A DNA stretch of 64,000 nt from an uncultured Candidatus Saccharibacteria bacterium (GCA_947425245.1 CANDYU010000002.1:61670-125669); one strand, 5' to 3'; positions 31,068 through 40,715 are shown, counted from the stretch's first letter. The notes: generated by a model not told the origin, from the sequence alone. Numbers and translations are program-made.

Positions 31068-32519
31068 GTGAAGAAACTAGTCATTTCCAAACTTTTTCTC
31101 TATCGCTATCGCTTCGTGATCGGCTTTATTGTGCTTGGGACAGCCTACATTCTAATTCTTTTTGGGCTTCCACTCCTTGCTCCCGCTGGTCTTTCTGCTG
31201 CCGAAATGGAATCAGCCACCCGCTCCTACGCCATTCATCTTGATTCGCCTTTCCACGGCGATATCGTCGACCTGCCTTACCGTGCCCTCCAAAAGCTCTC
31301 AATCCTTCTTTTCGGACTTAATGTCTATTCCGTTAAGTTGCCCAGCATCATTATTGGCACTACATTAGGCGGCCTTCTCATTCTGCTCCTAAACCGCTGG
31401 TTTAAGAGCAATGTTGCCCTCCTCGCCTCAATTCTCGCCGTCCTTTCCGCTTCTTTCCTCTATCTTGCTGGCTCCGGCACCCCACTCATCATGCTAGTCT
31501 TCTGGCCCACCCTCTTACTCTGGCTCGGCTCCAAGATCCAAGGAGTCACAAAACCTAAACCACTCTACTGTTTCATCTTTGCCTTCGCCCTCCTCGCCTC
31601 AATTTTTACGCCACACTTAATCTACTTAGCAATTTTTATCGTCCTCTTCGCCCTCCTACACCCACATCTTCGTTTCACGATTAAGACCCTTCCCGCTTTT
31701 CCCCTCATTTTAACCATCCTCATTATTATCACTGGCCTGGCCGCCCTAGTCATGGCTGCCGTTATTAACCCCGATATTATTAGTGAGTTACTACTTGCCT
31801 CCGATTTTCAATTCGCCGACTTCCTACCCAATATCCAATCTGCCATGCTCCCATTCTTCTCTTGGAACAGCACCCTTGAAAGCCCCCTCCTCTCGCCATT
31901 TATCGGTCTTGCCTCAGTCGCCCTCGCAATCATCGGTCTTCTTTCCACTACTAAAGGCTTTTTTGCCTCTCGTAACTCAATTGCTACCTGTCTCATCATC
32001 TTTACAGTTTTACTTTCCGGCTTCAGTCCAGATTGTGCTATTCTGCTTCTCCTCCCAATGGCTATTTTAATCGCTCACGGCCTGCGCTACATTCTCGGAA
32101 AATGGTATGACCTCTTTCCTGATAATCCTTACGCTCGCATCTCCGCTATTTTCCCAATTGGCTTATTCCTCAGCATCATGATCATCAGTGGCATCAACCA
32201 TTTTATCTTTGGCTACCGCTATATTCCTATGGTTGCCGACGAATACAATAACGATATTACCCTCATTTCCGATTATCTCACCCCTGATTCTACTTTATAC
32301 ATCATTGACGATGAAATATCTTATAACTTTTTCAAAATCCTTGAATCCGAAACCGGGCTCACAGTCGAAGATACCATCCCAGAAGACCCCAGCCACTTAC
32401 CCTCTGTCTACGCCACCTTAGAGAAGCAAGACATCCCAGGCGAAGTTCGCCAGATAATAACCTCGCCAAAATCATCAGATTCTGATAGAATATATATGTA
32501 TATTAGACAAGGAGTATAA
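31068..32519 (+). CDS. Multi-spanning membrane protein resembling GT-C (ArnT/PMT-like) glycosyltransferases
   Basis: About ten hydrophobic helices fill residues 10-385, followed by a soluble C-terminal domain of about 90 residues. Family hints are an early periplasmic loop with acidic residues (SAAEMESATRSYAIHLDSPF, then HGDIVDLPY) after the first helix and a following LLFGLNVYSVKLPS like the GT-C pattern in which lineages of enzymes choose a partner lipid. The exact family was not recognised, so activity is inferred. The start is GTG 31068, 6 nt after a -10 box, with no ribosome binding site. Coupling with ybaB is suggested by the 1-base gap. Confidence 0.6.
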   Translation: MKKLVISKLFLYRYRFVIGFIVLGTAYILILFGLPLLAPAGLSAAEMESATRSYAIHLDSPFHGDIVDLPYRALQKLSILLFGLNVYSVKLPSIIIGTTLGGLLILLLNRWFKSNVALLASILAVLSASFLYLAGSGTPLIMLVFWPTLLLWLGSKIQGVTKPKPLYCFIFAFALLASIFTPHLIYLAIFIVLFALLHPHLRFTIKTLPAFPLILTILIIITGLAALVMAAVINPDIISELLLASDFQFADFLPNIQSAMLPFFSWNSTLESPLLSPFIGLASVALAIIGLLSTTKGFFASRNSIATCLIIFTVLLSGFSPDCAILLLLPMAILIAHGLRYILGKWYDLFPDNPYARISAIFPIGLFLSIMIISGINHFIFGYRYIPMVADEYNNDITLISDYLTPDSTLYIIDDEISYNFFKILESETGLTVEDTIPEDPSHLPSVYATLEKQDIPGEVRQIITSPKSSDSDRIYMYIRQGV

Positions 32520-32520
32520 G

Positions 32521-32817
32521 ATGGGTGCAACCATGGATCAAATGAAAGTCCTCAACCAACTGCGAAAGACACAGAAATCTCTTAAAAATGAAATCGTGGA
32601 AGTCGAAGCTGGTGATGGGGCTGTTACCGTTCAGATTACCGGTGAGTTAAAAATTAAAAGTGTTAAAATCGACCCTGAAAAAGTCGACCTTGACGATATT
32701 AGTGAACTTGAACACTGGATTGAAGATTGCATGCGTGATGGTTACGCTAAGGCACAAGAAATCGCTACCGACAAAATGAAACCTCTAATGGGCAACTTAA
32801 GTAACTTAGGATTATAA
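32521..32817 (+). CDS. YbaB/EbfC nucleoid-associated protein
   Basis: Small dimeric DNA-binding protein. The 98 residues show the YbaB pattern: an N-terminal helix (MDQMKVLNQLRKTQKSLKNE), the strands VEAGDGAVTVQITGELKIKS and the C-terminal helix (ELEHWIEDCMRDGYAKAQE). GGAGTATAAG precedes the ATG. It usually stands between dnaX and recR. Here it follows dnaX-dnaB at a short distance, a partial remnant of that order. Confidence 0.9.
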   Translation: MGATMDQMKVLNQLRKTQKSLKNEIVEVEAGDGAVTVQITGELKIKSVKIDPEKVDLDDISELEHWIEDCMRDGYAKAQEIATDKMKPLMGNLSNLGL

Positions 32818-32826
32818 GGAACACCC

Positions 32827-33189
32827 ATGATAGACAAGATCGATCTCAGCGGCAACAATTACAAAATCTCCGATAATTTTCGCACCTATGCGATAAAGCG
32901 CATCGGCAAGCTCGACCGATTTTTGCCTCGAGGAAACAAAAAAGACATTATTGCAAAAATCATCGTTACCGAAATTGACCAAGCTCATGGCAATAAATAT
33001 TCCATATCCGTCGCCATGGAAATCCCTGGCGGCAAGGTAATCAATGCCAAAGATGAATGTTCCAATGTCTTTGCCGGTATTGATATTATCGAAGCAAAAC
33101 TTAAAGGGCAAATTCGTCGTTACAAACTTGAAACTACTCCTCACCTCACCAAGAAAGGTCTCAAAAATCTGTTTATCAAACGACGCTAA
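32827..33189 (+). CDS. hpf: Ribosome hibernation promoting factor / RaiA family, short form
   Basis: Binds the 30S decoding site and stores ribosomes in inactive form. The single domain reads KIDLSGNNYKISDNFRTYAI, then IGKLDRFLPRGNKKD, and AMEIPGGKVINAKDECSNVF. It lacks the C-terminal dimerisation domain of long HPF. Length is 120 residues. AAGGAACACC precedes the ATG. It lies 9 nt after ybaB and ahead of secA, which has its own -10 box. Confidence 0.9.
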   Translation: MIDKIDLSGNNYKISDNFRTYAIKRIGKLDRFLPRGNKKDIIAKIIVTEIDQAHGNKYSISVAMEIPGGKVINAKDECSNVFAGIDIIEAKLKGQIRRYKLETTPHLTKKGLKNLFIKRR

Positions 33190-33191
33190 TA

Positions 33192-33200
33192 TGGTAAAAT
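33192..33200 (+). promoter_or_regulatory. Extended -10 promoter of secA
   Basis: TGGTAAAAT, 24 nt before the secA ATG. GGAGAAAG serves as the ribosome binding site. Confidence 0.55.
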
Positions 33201-33224
33201 AAGGGGAAATTGTGGAGAAAGTTT

Positions 33225-35972
33225 ATGACAGAAAAAGCGACAGGACGCGTCGATAAAAAGCCCATGGCAAAAAAGAGCTCAAATCAATCCAAAAAAGAGA
33301 AGAAGCCAACTGATAAATTAGCTGATAAGACTCTTTTAACTCGCATCTTGCAAGGTGTTTTTGGCGACGCCCAAAAGAAAATCCTTAAGTATATGTATAA
33401 ACGCACTATCGCTATCGGCGAACTAGAGCCAAAATATGCCGCCATGTCCGATCAAGAACTCCAAAATGCTAGCCAGGCCCTCCGCCAAGCCCTCGAAAAA
33501 GACAGTAGCGAAAAGAACATCGATTCCCACTTAGTCGAAGCTTTTGCGATCGCCCGTGAAGCCGCAAAGCGTATCCTCGGCATGCGACCTTATGACGTGC
33601 AGTTAATCGGTGGCATGGTTTTAAACGGCGGTAATGTCGCCGAAATGAAAACTGGTGAAGGAAAAACCCTAGTCGCCATGCTACCGGCTTACCTTAACGC
33701 CCTAACCGGCAAAGGCGTTCATGTTGTCACTGTTAACGATTACCTCGCCCAGCGTGATGCTGGCTGGAACGCCCCGGTCTATCATTTCCTCGGTCTTAGC
33801 CTTGGTGTCATCGTTAACCAAGCCAGCTACGGCTATGACCCAGAGTACGAAAACGAGGATCACGAAGATGAACGTTTCTTGCATCTTCGGCCAGCCACCC
33901 GCAAAGAAGCCTACGCAGCAGACATTACCTACGGAACAAATAATGAATTCGGTTTCGATTACCTTCGCGACAACATGGTTAGTGAGCCACAATTTCTTCG
34001 CCAGCGTGACCTAAACTACGCCATCGTTGACGAGGTCGACTCCATCCTCATCGATGAAGCCCGGACCCCGCTTATTATCTCTGCTCCTGCTGGAGATAAC
34101 CCAGACGCTTACTACCAGTTCGCCAAAGTTGTCGCTCAATTAACCCCAGATGATTATATTTTCGACGAAAAACGCCGCAGTGTCACACTTACCGACCAAG
34201 GCGTCGAAAAGATACAAGAGATTCTAGGCGTTAAAAATCTTTATTCCACAAAACATACTCGCCTAGTCTATCATCTTGACCAAGCTCTTCGTGCTCAAGT
34301 CGTCTTCCAACGCGATAAGGATTACGTTGTTACTAATAGTGGCGATGTAGTTATTGTTGATGAACATACTGGACGTCTCATGCAAGGACGCCGTTATAAC
34401 GAGGGACTCCATCAAGCCATCGAAGCCAAAGAAGGTGTTGCCGTTAAACAAGAAAGCATGACTCTCGCCACTATTTCTTTCCAGAACTTCTTCAGGTTAT
34501 ATCATAAACTCTCCGGCATGACCGGTACCGCATTCACCGAGGCGGAGGAGTTTCAACAAATCTACTCACTCGATGTTATTCAAATCCCGCCCAACCGACC
34601 AATCCAGCGCGTCGATAAAGATGACTTAATTTACCGCACCGAATCAGGCAAGCTTAAGGCAATTGCTGCCGAAATCAAAAAATATCACGACCGCGGACAG
34701 CCAGTCCTCGTTGGCTCAGCCAGTATCGCCAAAAACGAAATGATTGCCCATTATCTCGATAGTCAAGGAATTAAATATGAGCTGCTTAACGCCAAGAATA
34801 ATGAACGTGAGGCCGCCATTGTCGCCAAAGCCGGCGAAAAAGGGGCCGTCACCCTCGCTACTAACTTAGCTGGACGTGGAACCGATATTAAACTTGGCGA
34901 AGGTGTCAAAGAGTTGGGCGGCTTGGTAGTTATTGGTTCGGAACGACACGATTCTCGACGCGTTGACAACCAGCTTCGCGGTCGTGGTGGCCGTCAAGGC
35001 GATCCAGGAACCACACAATTCTTTGTCAGCTGTGAAGACGACCTCATGCGTATCTTCCAAGGCGACCGTATCGCTATACTCATGGCTCGACTCGGTGTTG
35101 ACGAAGACACTCCAATCCAGAACAAACGCGTCTCTAAAACTCTCGAATCAGCCCAAAAACGCATTGAAGGCTTCAACTTCGACTCACGCAAGAACGTCGT
35201 TCAGTATGACAACGTCATCAATCGCCATCGCAAAGTGGTTTATGGTATGCGTCGCAAGATTCTTGATGGTGCAGATATTCATGATGAGATTAATAGGCTC
35301 ATTAAGGCTTCTGCTTTAGACCTAACTAAAGACAGCGCTCGTGTTAATAAGAAGTTCAACGAAGAGTTCTTGGTCGTTTTTGACAAAACTGACCCGGAAT
35401 TAGTTGACAAAATCGGCAAAATTCGCAAAGAAAAAGACCGTATCAAAGCCGCCACCGAAGAAATCACTCGACAATACCTTGACAAAGAAGCCGAGTTTGA
35501 TGCCGATATGATGCGTAAAATCGAACGCGAAGTTTACCTCAAAGTCCTCGATACTCTCTGGATGCAACATCTTGAAAACATGCAACATCTCCGTGAGGGC
35601 ATCCATTGGCGTAGCATTGGACAACGTGATCCTCTCGTTGAATATCGTAGCGAGTCTCAAAAGCTCTTTGATGGCCTCGAAAAGAATCTCCGTGAAGAAG
35701 TCTTGAAAATTCTTCTCAGCCTCACCAAACAAGAAGCTATTGCCGAAGGCGTCACTGATGGACAAGAATACGACACTGAACTTACTAAGATGGCCGAAAG
35801 TGCTACCGAAAAAGGCGTCAACGAAATCTCGGCTGGCGAGAAAAACCTCGATAAAGAGTTCGATAATAATAAACCAAGTTCTCACCAAAATACTTCCTAT
35901 AACCAAAAACGAAATATCGCACGCCGCGACAAGAAAAAACAACGTCAAAATCGCAAGAAAGGAAACCGATAA
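33225..35972 (+). CDS. secA: Protein translocase ATPase SecA, zinc tail absent
   Basis: Motor that drives preproteins through SecYEG. NBD1 has Walker A (MKTGEGKT) and DEVDSILIDEARTPLIIS. The preprotein cross-linking domain, NBD2 (GSASIAKNEMIAHYL, NLAGRGTDIKL and ESQRIDNQLRGR-like RRVDNQLRGRGGRQGDPG) and the helical scaffold (LDTLWMQHLENMQHLREGIH) follow in order. The C terminus ends in a Lys/Arg/Asn/Gln-rich tail (KKKQRQNRKKGNR) instead of the CxC...CH/C zinc motif that binds SecB. About 30 extra basic residues start the protein. ATG 33225 is chosen for its ribosome binding site. Its stop overlaps the proposed start of the next gene. Confidence 0.97.
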   Translation: MTEKATGRVDKKPMAKKSSNQSKKEKKPTDKLADKTLLTRILQGVFGDAQKKILKYMYKRTIAIGELEPKYAAMSDQELQNASQALRQALEKDSSEKNIDSHLVEAFAIAREAAKRILGMRPYDVQLIGGMVLNGGNVAEMKTGEGKTLVAMLPAYLNALTGKGVHVVTVNDYLAQRDAGWNAPVYHFLGLSLGVIVNQASYGYDPEYENEDHEDERFLHLRPATRKEAYAADITYGTNNEFGFDYLRDNMVSEPQFLRQRDLNYAIVDEVDSILIDEARTPLIISAPAGDNPDAYYQFAKVVAQLTPDDYIFDEKRRSVTLTDQGVEKIQEILGVKNLYSTKHTRLVYHLDQALRAQVVFQRDKDYVVTNSGDVVIVDEHTGRLMQGRRYNEGLHQAIEAKEGVAVKQESMTLATISFQNFFRLYHKLSGMTGTAFTEAEEFQQIYSLDVIQIPPNRPIQRVDKDDLIYRTESGKLKAIAAEIKKYHDRGQPVLVGSASIAKNEMIAHYLDSQGIKYELLNAKNNEREAAIVAKAGEKGAVTLATNLAGRGTDIKLGEGVKELGGLVVIGSERHDSRRVDNQLRGRGGRQGDPGTTQFFVSCEDDLMRIFQGDRIAILMARLGVDEDTPIQNKRVSKTLESAQKRIEGFNFDSRKNVVQYDNVINRHRKVVYGMRRKILDGADIHDEINRLIKASALDLTKDSARVNKKFNEEFLVVFDKTDPELVDKIGKIRKEKDRIKAATEEITRQYLDKEAEFDADMMRKIEREVYLKVLDTLWMQHLENMQHLREGIHWRSIGQRDPLVEYRSESQKLFDGLEKNLREEVLKILLSLTKQEAIAEGVTDGQEYDTELTKMAESATEKGVNEISAGEKNLDKEFDNNKPSSHQNTSYNQKRNIARRDKKKQRQNRKKGNR

Positions 35973-37255
35973 AACATTTTGCTGAAGAAGTTATCCTTGC
36001 TTCTGGTGCTAAGGGTCTATTAATAGACGTTCCTGGTGCCAGCGTTGTGAATGTTAAGATTCTTTTCCGTGCTGGCATGCGATACGCTAAGCGTCCCGAG
36101 GTCTATGAAATTGCTCATGTCGTCGAACATCTTGCCTTCGGAGCCAACGCAAAGTTTAGCAACGAACAAGATTTTGAAGCGGACTTTACTAAAAATGGAG
36201 CCTACCATAATGCTTGGACTTCTGATTTCTCAGTCTGTTACGAAAGTGAGTGTGCTAATTTTGAATGGGAACGCATTCTCGCTTTACAACAAATCGCCAT
36301 CTCTCAACCACGCTTCAACGAAGCCGAACTAAAGAGCGAAAAAGGGAACGTTAAAGCCGAACTAACCGGCTACATGAACGACTATGCTAGATTACTTTGG
36401 CCCCGCCTCCAACAAATGGTAGGCGAAAATGTCCCCGATCTCCAAGAGCGACTCAAAACTATCAACAATATCCAGCTCAAAGACATCCGCGAGCATTATC
36501 GTCGCACTCACACCGCTAAAAACATGCGTTTTATTATTGCTGGCAATCTTCATCGTCGCAAGCATAAAATCATCAAGCTCCTTAACCACTGGGATCTCAA
36601 ACCTGGCGAACGTTTTGAAATCCCTCAAGACGAGCTTCATTCCGCCGCTCCAGTTTTAATCCGCCGCAAAGACGCCAGCAATATTACTTTTGCCTTCTCT
36701 TGGCTCGTTCCGCGTCGTCTAGATCCGTCTGAAGTTTACGCCATGAACTGTCTTAATCACATCCTCACCGGCACCATGAGTAGTCGCATTCTCGGTCAAG
36801 CCCGAAAAAACGGTTTAGTTTACGGTATATGTAGCGATCTTAGCAATAGCTGGCACAACGCATCTTGGGACTTCGATGGCGAGGTTAATACTGAGAGTGC
36901 TGAAGACCTTTTTGCATTAATCCGTCAAGAGCTAGAGCGAATTCTTTCCGGAAAAATCGATGATAGCGATATTGTCGCCGCCAAATCCTACGCTACTGGA
37001 CGCTATGAAATGGGAGCTCAAACCGTCGGACAAATCTCCGATTACTATGCTGATGGCTATTTTACCAATGAATCCCTTACCAAATACGATCGTATGCCTG
37101 CCCTTATCCATAAAATCACCAAGGAAGGCATGGTGAAACTCGCCCAAGAGTTTTTTCATAGCAACATCCACGCTTTTGCCGCTGTCAGCTCCATTGATAA
37201 AGCTACCATCAACCGTCTTGCTGCTCAGTTATCCTTTAGTGAGGAACAAAAATAG
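35969..37255 (+). CDS. M16-family metallopeptidase-like protein with probable ATA start
   Basis: Zinc peptidase of the pitrilysin family by pattern. LFRAGMRYAKRPEVYEIAHV contains the first strand and the inverted zinc motif HVVEH. The downstream acidic ligand region is EKGNVKAELTGY. Further motifs include FAFSWLVPRRLDPSEVYAMN and SRILGQARKNGLVYGICSDL. The first canonical start (GTG 36047) would remove the opening beta strand. The frame stays open upstream to an ATA at 35969 that overlaps the secA stop and has AAAGGAAA 6-7 nt before it, giving a start like IKHFAEEVILASGAKGLLID. About 428 residues. Non-canonical initiation is inference. Confidence 0.78.
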   Translation: MKHFAEEVILASGAKGLLIDVPGASVVNVKILFRAGMRYAKRPEVYEIAHVVEHLAFGANAKFSNEQDFEADFTKNGAYHNAWTSDFSVCYESECANFEWERILALQQIAISQPRFNEAELKSEKGNVKAELTGYMNDYARLLWPRLQQMVGENVPDLQERLKTINNIQLKDIREHYRRTHTAKNMRFIIAGNLHRRKHKIIKLLNHWDLKPGERFEIPQDELHSAAPVLIRRKDASNITFAFSWLVPRRLDPSEVYAMNCLNHILTGTMSSRILGQARKNGLVYGICSDLSNSWHNASWDFDGEVNTESAEDLFALIRQELERILSGKIDDSDIVAAKSYATGRYEMGAQTVGQISDYYADGYFTNESLTKYDRMPALIHKITKEGMVKLAQEFFHSNIHAFAAVSSIDKATINRLAAQLSFSEEQK

Positions 37256-37258
37256 CCC

Positions 37259-38347
37259 ATGCCAGAACTTATCAAAACCCTCCAAACCCTTAAACAAGAG
37301 CTCGAATCGGCTTGGCAAAAATTACAGCTTGATCAAAAAATCACCCAACTTAGTGAGCTAGAAAAAGTCATTGCCGAACCAGAGCTGTGGCTCAATCCTA
37401 ACCATGCTAAACAGCAACATGAGCTATTCGCTAAACTCAACAACGAAGTGACGCCTTGGCAGCTTATTCGTACTCAGCTTCATGATTTACAAGAAATTAT
37501 TGATCTTAACGACCAAAGCCTCAATACAGAAATTGACGCTCAGCTCAAAGCCATTTCCGACCAGTTCAAAAACCTTAAAAAAAACCTTCGTTTTAATGGT
37601 AAATATGATAACAGTGATGCTATTCTCCGTGTTACTGCTGGAGTCGGAGGAGTCGAAGCTATGGATTGGGCTAGCATGCTAGAACGCATGTATCTACGCT
37701 GGGCCAACGAGCAGGGTTTTAAAGTTACTTGCCTCGACCGTAGCAGTGGGGAAGAAGCCGGCATAAAAACTGCCGTCTATGAAATTGTTGGAACAAATGT
37801 TTATGGTTTATTAAAAAGTGAGCACGGCGTTCATCGACTAGTTCGCCTCTCACCCTTCAATGCCGACAATCTCCGCCAAACCAGTTTTGCCCTTGTTGAA
37901 ATCCTACCAGTCATCACCGAAACCGATGAAATCAAAATCAACGACAAAGATCTTCGAATCGATGTCTATCATTCTGGCGGTCATGGCGGACAAAGCGTCA
38001 ACACAACCAACTCCGCCGTTCGTATTACCCACCTCCCTACCAACACCGTCGTCGCCATCCAAAACGAGCGTTCTCAGCTCCAAAACAAAGAGAAAGCCCT
38101 CGAAATACTCCGCGGCAAGCTCGTTCAAATGCAGCAGGAACAACAAGCCGACAACCTTGACAAGCTTCGTGCTGGAGAATCCGCCAAATGGGGACAACAA
38201 ATTCGCAATTATGTCTTACAACCCTACAAACTCGTAAAGGACACTAGGACCAAACACGAATCAAAAGACCCAGATAGCGTCTTGAACGGGAAAATCGACG
38301 AATTTATCGATGCCTATCTAGAAGATGCTTTATCAAATTCCTTGTAG
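37259..38347 (+). CDS. prfB: Peptide chain release factor 2
   Basis: Recognises UGA and UAA stop codons. It has the SPF tripeptide in VRLSPFNADNLRQTSFA, which is the RF2 stop-recognition motif, and GGQ in YHSGGHGGQSVNTTNSAVR for peptidyl-tRNA hydrolysis. The 362-residue frame is continuous from ATG 37259. The in-frame UGA programmed frameshift near codon 25 that controls RF2 in many bacteria is absent. It lies 3 nt after the M16 gene. Its presence shows UGA is a real stop in this organism, unlike in some other CPR lineages. Confidence 0.96.
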   Translation: MPELIKTLQTLKQELESAWQKLQLDQKITQLSELEKVIAEPELWLNPNHAKQQHELFAKLNNEVTPWQLIRTQLHDLQEIIDLNDQSLNTEIDAQLKAISDQFKNLKKNLRFNGKYDNSDAILRVTAGVGGVEAMDWASMLERMYLRWANEQGFKVTCLDRSSGEEAGIKTAVYEIVGTNVYGLLKSEHGVHRLVRLSPFNADNLRQTSFALVEILPVITETDEIKINDKDLRIDVYHSGGHGGQSVNTTNSAVRITHLPTNTVVAIQNERSQLQNKEKALEILRGKLVQMQQEQQADNLDKLRAGESAKWGQQIRNYVLQPYKLVKDTRTKHESKDPDSVLNGKIDEFIDAYLEDALSNSL

Positions 38348-38361
38348 TTCCATGACGCTTG

Positions 38362-38370
38362 TGGTATTAT
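38362..38370 (+). promoter_or_regulatory. Leaderless-type promoter of ftsE
   Basis: TGGTATTAT ends 6 nt before ATG 38377. Confidence 0.55.
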
Positions 38371-38376
38371 AAGGAT

Positions 38377-39627
38377 ATGATACTGCTCGATCGCATTACA
38401 AAAACTTATCCGGGCGATGAAGAACCAACCTTGGATAATATTTCCCTGCACATCGAGCCGCATGAGTTCGTCTTCCTTATCGGTGAATCCGGAGCCGGCA
38501 AATCAACTTTAATTAAAATGATTACCAAAGAAGAGCAACCTGATTCCGGAAAAATCATTATCGGCGGCATTGATCTCGACTATGTTAAAAAACGCCATAT
38601 TCCACATTACCGCCGCCGTCTCGGCGTCGTCTTTCAAGATTATAAACTCCTACCGACCCGCACCGTCTTTGAAAATGTCGCTTTTACACTCGAAATTGCC
38701 GGCATGAGCGGTAAAGAAATTGCCCATACCGTTCCAAAAGTCCTCGATTTGGTCGGCCTTTCTAACAAAGCTCACAAGTTCCCGCCTCAGCTTTCCGGTG
38801 GAGAACGACAGCGTGTCAGTATTGCTCGCTCTGTTGCCCGCCAACCAAAAATCCTCATCGCCGACGAGCCAACAGGCAATCTCGACCCAGTCACCTGCCA
38901 CGAAATCATTGATTTATTGCAAAAGATTCACGATTTCGGCACTACCATCATGGTTACCACCCACGACATGAATATCGTTAACAACCTCGGCAAACGCGTA
39001 ATTACCCTCAAGGCCGGACGTATCGTCGACGATCAAAAAAATCACGGCATCTATCGCCTCAATGGAGAAACTGTTACCAATACCCCATTAAATCGCCAAC
39101 CAGTGCAACGCATTCTTACTCCAACCATAAACTATTTTGCTGACGAGCTAGCTAACGACGATAGTCAGTCTTCTCTCGACGATAATGAACTAGACGAACT
39201 CAGAGGAATCTTTTCGGATAACAGCAGCTTAAAGATTAATCACCCGGCCCACTCCAATGCTCGAAAAAAGACTCTAACCATGCCTAAAACTAAGCTTAGC
39301 CGCAAAGCCGGCGGTAAATCCGCCGCACCGGTTATGACGCCCAGCGAACCACGAAAATCATCTATTACTAAAACCGCATCAACCAAAAAGAGTTCTGCAG
39401 TCGCAAAATCAGCTACACTTAAACAAGCCCCGAAATCCACCCTTGAGCAAAACCTTGCCCACGACTCTGCTAACCAATGGTATACCGCCAGCCGCCCACT
39501 CAAAGCTGCCCCAAAGCTCAGTGATTTTTCACCCGGCCAAACCGTCAAGCTCAAACCCGCTCCAGGCATCAAACAAGCCCTCAAACAACCAATTATTACC
39601 AACGCTAAACAAAAACACGTAATCTAA
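38377..39627 (+). CDS. ftsE: Cell-division ABC ATPase FtsE with long basic C-terminal extension
   Basis: ATPase of the FtsEX complex that controls wall hydrolases at the septum. The first 225 residues are a canonical FtsE: Walker A GESGAGKSTLI, the Q-loop VFQDYKLLPTRTVFENVAF, signature LSGGERQRVSIARS, Walker B ILIADEPTGNLDP and the switch histidine VTTHDMNIV. The remaining 190 residues form a low-complexity Lys/Ser/Pro/Ala tail (AGGKSAAPVMTPSEPRKSSI), nearly doubling the usual length. ATG 38377 fits the promoter; an upstream in-frame start is unlikely. ftsX follows after 5 nt. Confidence 0.95.
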   Translation: MILLDRITKTYPGDEEPTLDNISLHIEPHEFVFLIGESGAGKSTLIKMITKEEQPDSGKIIIGGIDLDYVKKRHIPHYRRRLGVVFQDYKLLPTRTVFENVAFTLEIAGMSGKEIAHTVPKVLDLVGLSNKAHKFPPQLSGGERQRVSIARSVARQPKILIADEPTGNLDPVTCHEIIDLLQKIHDFGTTIMVTTHDMNIVNNLGKRVITLKAGRIVDDQKNHGIYRLNGETVTNTPLNRQPVQRILTPTINYFADELANDDSQSSLDDNELDELRGIFSDNSSLKINHPAHSNARKKTLTMPKTKLSRKAGGKSAAPVMTPSEPRKSSITKTASTKKSSAVAKSATLKQAPKSTLEQNLAHDSANQWYTASRPLKAAPKLSDFSPGQTVKLKPAPGIKQALKQPIITNAKQKHVI

Positions 39628-39632
39628 AGAAA

Positions 39633-40676
39633 ATGGTTAGTCGTCAAACAAAATCTAAAGCACAAGCTCTCCACAAGCCATCTCGCCAAGAGACCAAAGC
39701 TCACCTTAAGACTCTAGTCGAGAACAGCAGTGTTAGTCATGTCCGCAATACTGGACGTATCGTTAAATATGGTGCCGCCAGTTTTACCCGCAATATTTGG
39801 CTTTCTATCGCTGCCACCCTCGTGATGATCGTTACGCTCGTTATTCTCATCATTACCGTCTGTGCTAGCCTTATCCTTACTGCTACCGCCGACACCATGC
39901 GTCAAAAAATCGACATCACCATCTTCTTTACGCCTGGAACTCCTGAAGAAACCTTGAGTATTATGGCCGACGAAATACTCGCCGACCAGAACGTCATTAG
40001 TGCCGAAGTTGCCACTTCCGAAACCGAATACAACAACTTCATTACCGAAAACGCCGACAATGCCGAGTTACTCGCCGCCCTCGAAGATGAAGCCATGCAT
40101 GACCACATGCTCGAATCTATGCAAGCTACCATGCGTATCAAGGTTCATGACCCCAATGACCTGAGTAGTATCCGACAAATCGTCGATAATAGCGAACTTT
40201 TTCAAGCCAATCTCGACGCCAACAAAGAGCCCACTTACGATGTCAATCAAGCCCAAATCGCCACTATCAACTCTTGGGCAACCATCGCTAAAAATGGTGG
40301 TCTCATCCTCAGTGCCGTCTTCCTTACCATCTCAATCCTCGTCATCTTCAATACTATCCGTATGGCCATCTTCTCCCGTCGCGAAGAAATCCATATGATG
40401 AAACTCGTTGGTGCCGATGTCGGTTTCATTCGTGGACCATTCCTTGTCGAAGCCCAAATCTGCGGTATCATCTCCGGCCTCATCGCCGCCACCATCGCCC
40501 TCATTGGCTTCCGTTTTCTCGCACCTAATTTATCTGGTTACGGCATAGACGTTTCCATTGTCTCTAGGCTCTTTGAAACTAATCTGCTCGTTGCAGTTTA
40601 CGGTATCATGACTTTCATCGGTGTCGTAATTGGTACTATTTCTGCTCGCCTCGCTATCCAAAAGTACCTCAAATAA
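39633..40676 (+). CDS. ftsX: Cell-division permease FtsX
   Basis: Membrane partner of FtsE. A basic cytoplasmic N terminus of about 55 residues is followed by helix 1 (IWLSIAATLVMIVTLVILII), a large extracellular domain (about 90-205: DITIFFTPGTPEETLSIMAD) and three more helices in the FtsX pattern (NTIRMAIFSRREEIHMMKLV, then GADVGFIRGPFLVEA). Length is 347, slightly long. The extracellular loop is what contacts the hydrolase in other bacteria; the next gene encodes a fitting partner. Confidence 0.95.
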   Translation: MVSRQTKSKAQALHKPSRQETKAHLKTLVENSSVSHVRNTGRIVKYGAASFTRNIWLSIAATLVMIVTLVILIITVCASLILTATADTMRQKIDITIFFTPGTPEETLSIMADEILADQNVISAEVATSETEYNNFITENADNAELLAALEDEAMHDHMLESMQATMRIKVHDPNDLSSIRQIVDNSELFQANLDANKEPTYDVNQAQIATINSWATIAKNGGLILSAVFLTISILVIFNTIRMAIFSRREEIHMMKLVGADVGFIRGPFLVEAQICGIISGLIAATIALIGFRFLAPNLSGYGIDVSIVSRLFETNLLVAVYGIMTFIGVVIGTISARLAIQKYLK

Positions 40677-40715
40677 CCAAAGATTCTAAATAAGCTTTAC
40701 CTTTATCCGTATTCA

